A stretch of 64,000 nt of DNA from Mycobacterium sp. WUMAC-067 (GTDB lineage: Bacteria; Actinomycetota; Actinomycetes; Mycobacteriales; Mycobacteriaceae). The position numbers were made by a program, and so were the translations under genes. Shown in pieces: positions 59,474 to 64,000 of this stretch. The notes under the pieces are model-generated. The model saw only the letters and a list, made by a program, of their open reading frames with translations, had not been told where the DNA came from and made no database searches. Position 1 is the stretch's first letter, and each line of letters starts with the position of its first letter. The stretch is taken from NCBI RefSeq assembly GCF_020217485.1, contig NZ_JAEKMI010000007.1, positions 1-64,000 on the forward strand. The letters run 5' to 3'.

Positions 59474-60829
59474 ATGGAACTGATGATGCCGACCGACGCG
59501 ATCTTTCTCCTGGGAGAGTCTCGCGAACATCCCATGCATGTCGGGGGCCTGCAGTTGTTCGAGCCCCCGCCGGGTGCCCGCCGCGGCTTCGCCCGTGAGC
59601 TGCACAAGCAATTGACGGCTCAGCGGGAGTACCAGCCCACGTTTCGCAAGCATCCCGCGAAGTTCGTCGGCGGCATCGCAAACCTCGGCTGGTCGTACGA
59701 CGACGACATCGATGTCGACTACCACGTCCGGCGTTCGGCGCTGCCGTCACCCAAGCGGGTCCGCGAATTGCTCGAGTTGACCTCAAGGTGGCACAGCAGC
59801 CTGCTGGATCGTCATCGCCCCCTGTGGGAGACGCACATCGTCGAGGGCCTCAAAGACGGCCGCTTCGCCATCTACACCAAGGTTCACCATGCCCTGATCG
59901 ACGGTGTGTCGGCACAGAAGCTGATGCAGCGCGCGCTGTCCACCGACCCCGACGACCCGGAGATCCGCGCCCCGTGGAGTCTGCGCAAACCCAAGCGCAA
60001 GTCCAGCCCGTCGTCTCCGCTGAGTTCGTTGGCGCGCGCGGCGGGATCCCTTGCGGCCCTTGCCCCCTCGACGGTGGGATTGGCGCGCGCGGCGCTGCTC
60101 GAGCAGCAACTGACCTTGCCGTTCGGGGCGCCGAAGACCATGTTGAACGTCAAGATCGGCGGCGCTCGCCGTTGCGCCGCGCAGTCCTGGTCGCTGGACC
60201 GCATCAAGACGGTGAAGAGGGCCGCGGGCGTCACGGTGAACGACGTCGTCTTGGCGATGTGCTCGGGCGCCCTGCGCTACTACCTGCTCGAGCAGAACGC
60301 GCTGCCGGACACGCCGCTGATCGCGATGGTCCCGGTGAGCCTGCGGACCGAGGAAGAGGCCGACGCCGGCGGCAACCTGGTCGGAGCCATCCTGTGCAAC
60401 CTCGCGACCGACACCGACGATCCCGCGCAGCGCCTGCTGACCATCAGCGATTCGATGCGCAGCAACAAGCAAGTCTTCTCGCAGTTGCCGCGGTTCCAGG
60501 CGCTGGCGCTGTCCGCCGTCAACACGTCGGCGCTGGCGTTGGCGGCGGTCCCGGGCTGGGTCGCGTCGACGTCACCGCCGTTCAACATCATCATTTCGAA
60601 CGTGCCGGGACCCACGCAGCCGATCTACTACGGGGGAGCCCGGCTCGACGGCAACTACCCGCTGTCCATCGCGCTGGACGGCCAGGCGCTGAACATCACC
60701 CTGGCCAGCAACGCCGGCAATCTGGACTTCGGTTTGGTGGGGTGCCGGCGCAGCGTGCCGCACCTGCAGCGCCTGCTCGCGCATCTGGAATCCTCCCTCA
60801 AGGATCTGGAACGCGCTGTGGGAGAATAG
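59474..60829 (+). CDS. wax ester synthase / diacylglycerol acyltransferase (Tgs family)
   Basis: A 451-residue WS/DGAT protein. The catalytic HHxxxDG motif is in YTKVHHALIDGVS (His138, His139, Asp143). The N-terminal MPTDAIFLLGESREHPMHVGGL and the later PFNIIISNVPGPTQPIYYGGA (PxxxSNVPG) are characteristic. It esterifies fatty acyl-CoA with diacylglycerol or fatty alcohol and so builds storage triacylglycerol or wax at the membrane. One of many Tgs paralogues in mycobacteria; exact orthologue not assigned. First gene of an operon with NUDIX, haloalkane dehalogenase and P450. Confidence 0.92.
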   Translation: MELMMPTDAIFLLGESREHPMHVGGLQLFEPPPGARRGFARELHKQLTAQREYQPTFRKHPAKFVGGIANLGWSYDDDIDVDYHVRRSALPSPKRVRELLELTSRWHSSLLDRHRPLWETHIVEGLKDGRFAIYTKVHHALIDGVSAQKLMQRALSTDPDDPEIRAPWSLRKPKRKSSPSSPLSSLARAAGSLAALAPSTVGLARAALLEQQLTLPFGAPKTMLNVKIGGARRCAAQSWSLDRIKTVKRAAGVTVNDVVLAMCSGALRYYLLEQNALPDTPLIAMVPVSLRTEEEADAGGNLVGAILCNLATDTDDPAQRLLTISDSMRSNKQVFSQLPRFQALALSAVNTSALALAAVPGWVASTSPPFNIIISNVPGPTQPIYYGGARLDGNYPLSIALDGQALNITLASNAGNLDFGLVGCRRSVPHLQRLLAHLESSLKDLERAVGE

Positions 60830-60835
60830 AAGTCG

Positions 60836-61321
60836 ATGGCAAAGCTCAGCGCGGGTGTGATGTTGTACCGGACCTGCGACGGCATCGTCGAGGTCTTGCT
60901 GGCGCACCCGGGTGGGCCGTTCTGGGCCCGCAAGGACGACGGGGCGTGGTCGATCCCGAAGGGCGAGTACACCGACGGGGAGGATCCCTGGGCGGCCGCG
61001 CAACGCGAGTTCGCCGAGGAGCTGGGGCTCTCGGTGCCGGCCGGGCCACGTATCGACCTCGGTCAGCTGAAACAATCCGGCGGCAAGGTGGTGACCGCCT
61101 TCGCCGTGCAGAGCGACCTCGACATCACCGACGCGCGCAGCAACACGTTCGAACTGGAGTGGCCAAAAGGATCGGGCACGCTGCGGGAGTTTCCCGAGGT
61201 CGATCGGGTGGGCTGGTTCGCGGTGGGGGCGGCGCGCATCAAGTTGTTGAAGGGCCAGCACGGTTTTCTCGACCGCTTGATGGCGGATCCGGGTGTGGCC
61301 GGACTGCCCGAACGGACCTGA
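60836..61321 (+). CDS. NUDIX hydrolase
   Basis: A 161-residue protein with the complete NUDIX box G-x5-E-x7-REF-x-EE-x-GL from Gly43 to Leu65 (GEYTDGEDP...REFAEELGL). It probably hydrolyses a nucleoside diphosphate derivative. The preceding lines LAHPGGPFWARKDDGAWSIPKG match the NUDIX subgroup acting on NDP-linked or diadenosine compounds, though this is not decisive. ATG 60836 lies 6 bp after the acyltransferase stop. The next gene begins 1 bp after its stop. Confidence 0.9.
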   Translation: MAKLSAGVMLYRTCDGIVEVLLAHPGGPFWARKDDGAWSIPKGEYTDGEDPWAAAQREFAEELGLSVPAGPRIDLGQLKQSGGKVVTAFAVQSDLDITDARSNTFELEWPKGSGTLREFPEVDRVGWFAVGAARIKLLKGQHGFLDRLMADPGVAGLPERT

Positions 61322-61322
61322 C

Positions 61323-62228
61323 ATGCAGACGCTGCGCACACCCGACGAGCGGTTCGACGGGATTTCTGATTTCCCTTATCCGCCTAGGTATTACGAGCTG
61401 CCCGACGATGACGGCGGTGCGCTGCGCGTGGCCTGGATCGAAGACGGTCCAGCAGATGCCGATCCGATTCTCATGCTGCACGGCGAGCCGTCGTGGTCGT
61501 ACCTGTACCGCAAGATGATTCCGATACTGGTGGCCGACGGTCACCGGGTCATCTGCCCGGACCTGGTCGGGTTCGGCCGTTCGGACAAGCCGACCCGGCT
61601 CGGCGACCACAGCTATGCGCGCCACGTCGAATGGATGCGCGCGCTGGCGTTCGATGCCCTCGACCTCCGCAACGTCACCCTGGTCGGCCAGGACTGGGGC
61701 GGGCTGATCGGATTGCGGCTCGCCGCAGAGCATTCCGAGCGGTTCGCCCGTATCGTCGTCGCCAACACCGGGCTCCCGAACGGGGACCAGCCGATGGCCG
61801 ACATCTGGTGGCGCTTCCGGGAGGCCATCACGTCGGCGCCGACGCTGGACATCGGCGCGTTCGTGCAGGGCGGCTGTCGCCGGCAGATGAGCGATGCCGA
61901 GCGCGCGGGCTACGACGCGCCGTTTCCCGCCGACGAGTACTGCATCGGCCCGCGGGCCATGCCCGGGCTGGTGCCCACGTCACCCGACGACCCCGCCGCG
62001 GCTGCCAACAAGGAGGCGTGGGCGAAGCTGTCGGTGAGCCCGACACCCATGTTGGTCGCCTTCAGTGACAGCGACCCCATCACCGGGCCGATGGCCGCGA
62101 TCTTCCAGCGCGAGATGCGCGGCGCGCAGGGGATCGACCATCCGGTGATCCGCGGCGCCGGGCACTTTCTGCAGGAGGACGCCGGCGAAGAACTGGCCGG
62201 CCACATCGTGGCGTTCCTGCGCCGCTGA
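61323..62228 (+). CDS. haloalkane dehalogenase (subfamily I type)
   Basis: A 301-residue alpha/beta hydrolase. It has HGEPSWSYLYRKM (oxyanion-hole Glu55), nucleophile Asp124 and halide-binding Trp125 in VGQDWGG, an acidic pair in SDSDPITG (Asp251) and His281 in GAGHFLQED. The position of Asp124/Trp125 equals that in DhlA-type enzymes. Mycobacterial DmbB/Rv2296 belongs to the same group. It should hydrolyse halogenated alkanes to alcohols, though the natural substrate is unknown. The ATG follows the NUDIX stop by 1 bp. Confidence 0.9.
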   Translation: MQTLRTPDERFDGISDFPYPPRYYELPDDDGGALRVAWIEDGPADADPILMLHGEPSWSYLYRKMIPILVADGHRVICPDLVGFGRSDKPTRLGDHSYARHVEWMRALAFDALDLRNVTLVGQDWGGLIGLRLAAEHSERFARIVVANTGLPNGDQPMADIWWRFREAITSAPTLDIGAFVQGGCRRQMSDAERAGYDAPFPADEYCIGPRAMPGLVPTSPDDPAAAANKEAWAKLSVSPTPMLVAFSDSDPITGPMAAIFQREMRGAQGIDHPVIRGAGHFLQEDAGEELAGHIVAFLRR

Positions 62229-62264
62229 ATGGGCCGCGGCGCGGCGGATCCGGCTGCGGGCACA

Positions 62265-63509
62265 ATGTTCAGGGTGACGACCGCGCCTACCGAAGCCACC
62301 GAATCCCAAGGGCTATTGCTGCAGTTGTTGGACCCCGCCAACCGGGCCGACCCGTATCGGCTGTGCGCGCAGTTTCGCGACCGCGGACCGTTGCAGTTGC
62401 CCGACGCCAACCTGGCCGTCTTCCTGAGCTACCGCGACTGCGACGAGGTGTTGCGGCACCCGTCGTCGAGCAGCGGGAACGCGAACTCGACGGTCGCGAA
62501 GCAGCAGGCCGAGGCCGGCGCGGCGCCGCCCAGGCAAGGACCGCCGGGGTTCTTGTTCCTCGACCCGCCCGACCACACCCGGTTGCGGAAGCTGGTCAGC
62601 AAGGCGTTCGCGCCGAGGGTGGTCAGCGCGCTGCAACCCGACATCCGCTCGCTGGTCGACGGATTGCTCGACCGGGTCGCCGAGAAGGGACAGTTTGAAG
62701 TCGTCGAGGATTTCGCCTATCCGCTGCCGGTCGCGGTGATCTGCCGGCTGCTCGGCGTGCCCCTCGAGGACGAGCCGCAGTTCAGCCGCGCGTCGGCGTT
62801 GCTGGCCCAGGCGCTGGATCCGTTTTCGACGATCACCGGTGTGCCGCCGGAAGTCGCCAATGAGCGACAAGAGGCCGGTACGTGGCTGCGTGAATACTTC
62901 CACGGGCTGATTGATCAGCGCCGTTCACGACCCGGCGACGACCTGCTGTCGGGGTTGATCGCCGTGGAGGAGTCGGGGGATCAACTGACCGAGGAAGAGA
63001 TCGTCTCCACCTGCAATCTGCTGCTCATCGCCGGACACGAGACCACGGTGAACCTCATCGGGAACGCCGTGTTGGCCATGTTGCGCAATGCCGGTCAGTG
63101 GGCGGCCCTGGGCGCCGACGCCGACCGAGCGCCGGCGATCGTGGAAGAGACCCTGCGCTACGACCCGCCCGTACAGCTGGCTGGTCGAATTGCGCTCGCC
63201 GACATGGTGATTGGGGGCATCGAGGTGCCCGCGGGTGATGTCATGATGCTGCTGCTCGCCGGGGCCAACCGTGATCCCGCCGAATACGACCGCCCCGACG
63301 TGTTCGACCCGGATCGGAAAAACTTGCGGCACTTGGGATTTGGCCGCGGGGCGCATTACTGCCTGGGTGCGCCGCTGGCCCGGCTGGAGGCCGGCGTGGC
63401 CCTGGCGGCGGTGACCGCTCGTTTCCCGAACGCGCGGTTGGACGGCGAGCCGCAGTACAAGACCAACGTCACGCTGCGCGGACTGTCGGAGCTCGTGCTC
63501 GCGATCTGA
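62265..63509 (+). CDS. cytochrome P450
   Basis: A 414-residue soluble P450. I-helix motif AGHETT (256-261), ExxR at 295-298, and the heme-binding FGRGAHYCLG with ligand Cys366. It performs oxygen-dependent hydroxylation using a ferredoxin partner that is not encoded nearby. The CYP family cannot be assigned by eye. ATG 62265 was chosen; GTG 62274 is an alternative. It follows the haloalkane dehalogenase by 36 bp, so both may act on one hydrophobic substrate. Confidence 0.92.
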   Translation: MFRVTTAPTEATESQGLLLQLLDPANRADPYRLCAQFRDRGPLQLPDANLAVFLSYRDCDEVLRHPSSSSGNANSTVAKQQAEAGAAPPRQGPPGFLFLDPPDHTRLRKLVSKAFAPRVVSALQPDIRSLVDGLLDRVAEKGQFEVVEDFAYPLPVAVICRLLGVPLEDEPQFSRASALLAQALDPFSTITGVPPEVANERQEAGTWLREYFHGLIDQRRSRPGDDLLSGLIAVEESGDQLTEEEIVSTCNLLLIAGHETTVNLIGNAVLAMLRNAGQWAALGADADRAPAIVEETLRYDPPVQLAGRIALADMVIGGIEVPAGDVMMLLLAGANRDPAEYDRPDVFDPDRKNLRHLGFGRGAHYCLGAPLARLEAGVALAAVTARFPNARLDGEPQYKTNVTLRGLSELVLAI

Positions 63510-63528
63510 TCAGCGGTGCTTCGTCTGA

Positions 63529-63894
63529 TCAGCGGTCCCATGGCGGGCTTTCGTCCATCTTCTTGTAGTACTTGGCCAGGTGGCTCTTGATCCGATCGAC
63601 GTCGGAGTCGGGCACGTCGATCCCGCCGCGCGCGCCGTCCATGATCGCGCCGGCCGCCATCACCCCGCGCGGCACCGCCTTGAGCGAGCCGCCGATCACA
63701 TCGGCGATCAGCAGCTTGTACCCGGTGAAGTTGTCCTTTTTGTCGCCGTCGTACCAGACGTGGGCATCGCGGTACTTCTGGTTCGGGCCGTCCTCGGCGC
63801 CGGCCCACTTGCGGACCCGCTTCTCGGCGGCGGCGCCGTCCCATTCCCGGCCGCGATCGGCCAATGGCAGATCTTGAAAGGCTGTGACTGACAT
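63529..63894 (-). CDS. small protein resembling a phage head-associated domain
   Basis: A 121-residue protein. It begins TAFQDLPLADRGREWDGAAAEKRVRKWAG and contains FTGYKLLIADVIGGSLKAVPRGVMAAGAIMDGARGGIDVPDSDVDRIKSHLAKYYKKM. I recognise this arrangement (DLPLADR, Y-K-L, K-A-VPR, GARGGIDVP, HLAKYY) as like the domain found in phage prohead-protease and capsid-associated proteins. Here it is an independent chromosomal gene with no other phage genes. Function unknown; domesticated or remnant phage protein is possible. Confidence 0.7.
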   Translation of the reverse strand: MSVTAFQDLPLADRGREWDGAAAEKRVRKWAGAEDGPNQKYRDAHVWYDGDKKDNFTGYKLLIADVIGGSLKAVPRGVMAAGAIMDGARGGIDVPDSDVDRIKSHLAKYYKKMDESPPWDR

Positions 63895-63942
63895 ACCGGC
63901 CGCGTGCCCGGTTCGGTGGGGCGCTAAACGCCCGTTTTCGAG

Positions 63943-63969
63943 TTATCCACAGTTGGAAGTTCCTCCACA
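63943..63969. promoter_or_regulatory. DnaA-box-like TTATCCACA and a related TCCTCCACA
   Basis: TTATCCACA (63943-63951) is a consensus DnaA box, with TCCTCCACA (63961-63969) 18 bp on. It sits in the gap at the window edge. Such TTATCCACA stretches also occur upstream of mycobacterial 13E12-type genes, so its role cannot be judged here. Confidence 0.4.
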
Positions 63970-64000
63970 GGTTGGCTTTTGGCCTGAGCTTTGTGTCGGC

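Noticed and set aside
1..64000. CRISPR array, transposase or rRNA
   Set aside because: No regularly spaced repeats, transposase motifs or rRNA sequence were found on either strand.

Overview
The window is GC-rich, densely coded actinobacterial DNA. It is almost certainly chromosome of a Mycobacterium, probably a non-tuberculous species; the species cannot be fixed from sequence reading alone. The evidence is the mycobacterial gene repertoire (LpqH 19 kDa antigen, TcrXY, PrpR, a Rv2629-like protein) and extended collinearity, in inverted orientation, with the M. tuberculosis Rv3777-Rv3752c interval. These assignments come from recognising the proteins, not from a database search.

1-9.4 kb: Rv3777-type quinone oxidoreductase, tRNA-Ser(UGA), a Rv2629-like protein, LipE, EchA21, Rv3773c-like protein, a DUF4334 protein, aromatic/histidinol-phosphate aminotransferase, tRNA-Ser(GCU), tRNA-Arg(ACG), a tiny lipopeptide gene, a Pro/Thr-rich membrane protein, a phosphotransferase and a SnoaL-like protein. 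9.4-16 kb: SAM methyltransferase, two small membrane proteins, a strong terminator, TcrX/TcrY, LpqH and a linear alkylsulfatase. 16-20.8 kb: an inserted five-gene operon (kinase-like phosphotransferase, SDR, ACAD10/11-like acyl-CoA dehydrogenase, TetR, quinone oxidoreductase) behind a palindromic operator. It resembles a 4-hydroxyacyl-CoA degradation module.

20.8-29.9 kb: methyltransferase, phosphatase, FadE36-type phosphotransferase, LapA-like protein, the ProXVWZ osmoprotectant importer, prephenate dehydrogenase, and the tRNA adenosine deaminase TadA with its partner. 29.9-36.6 kb: accessory genes after tRNA-Ser(CGA). They are mostly exported proteins: a GH6 cellulase-like enzyme, a CAP-domain protein, two tandem Cys-paired secreted paralogues, a DUF4185 beta-propeller protein with an ESX-like helical N-terminus, a GH5-like hydrolase and a TM2 protein. 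Part of this block is visibly AT-richer than its surroundings.

36.7-44.9 kb: a sulfotransferase / metal-site-altered alkylsulfatase-like protein / LLM flavoenzyme operon, then a GntR regulator divergent from a second LLM monooxygenase, a CaiB CoA transferase and a CitE-type lyase. 45-53.5 kb: a complete methylcitrate operon, prpD-prpB-prpC, with pyruvate carboxylase as its fourth gene, and the divergent regulator PrpR. The enzymes would form a closed loop in which pyruvate released from methylisocitrate regenerates the oxaloacetate used by PrpC. 53.5-64 kb: sugar kinase, D-2-hydroxyacid dehydrogenase, a translationally coupled DapB-like/VOC/SDR/TetR operon divergent from another SDR, then an acyltransferase / NUDIX / haloalkane dehalogenase / P450 operon, and a small protein resembling a phage head-associated domain. 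No CRISPR array, insertion sequence or integrase was seen.
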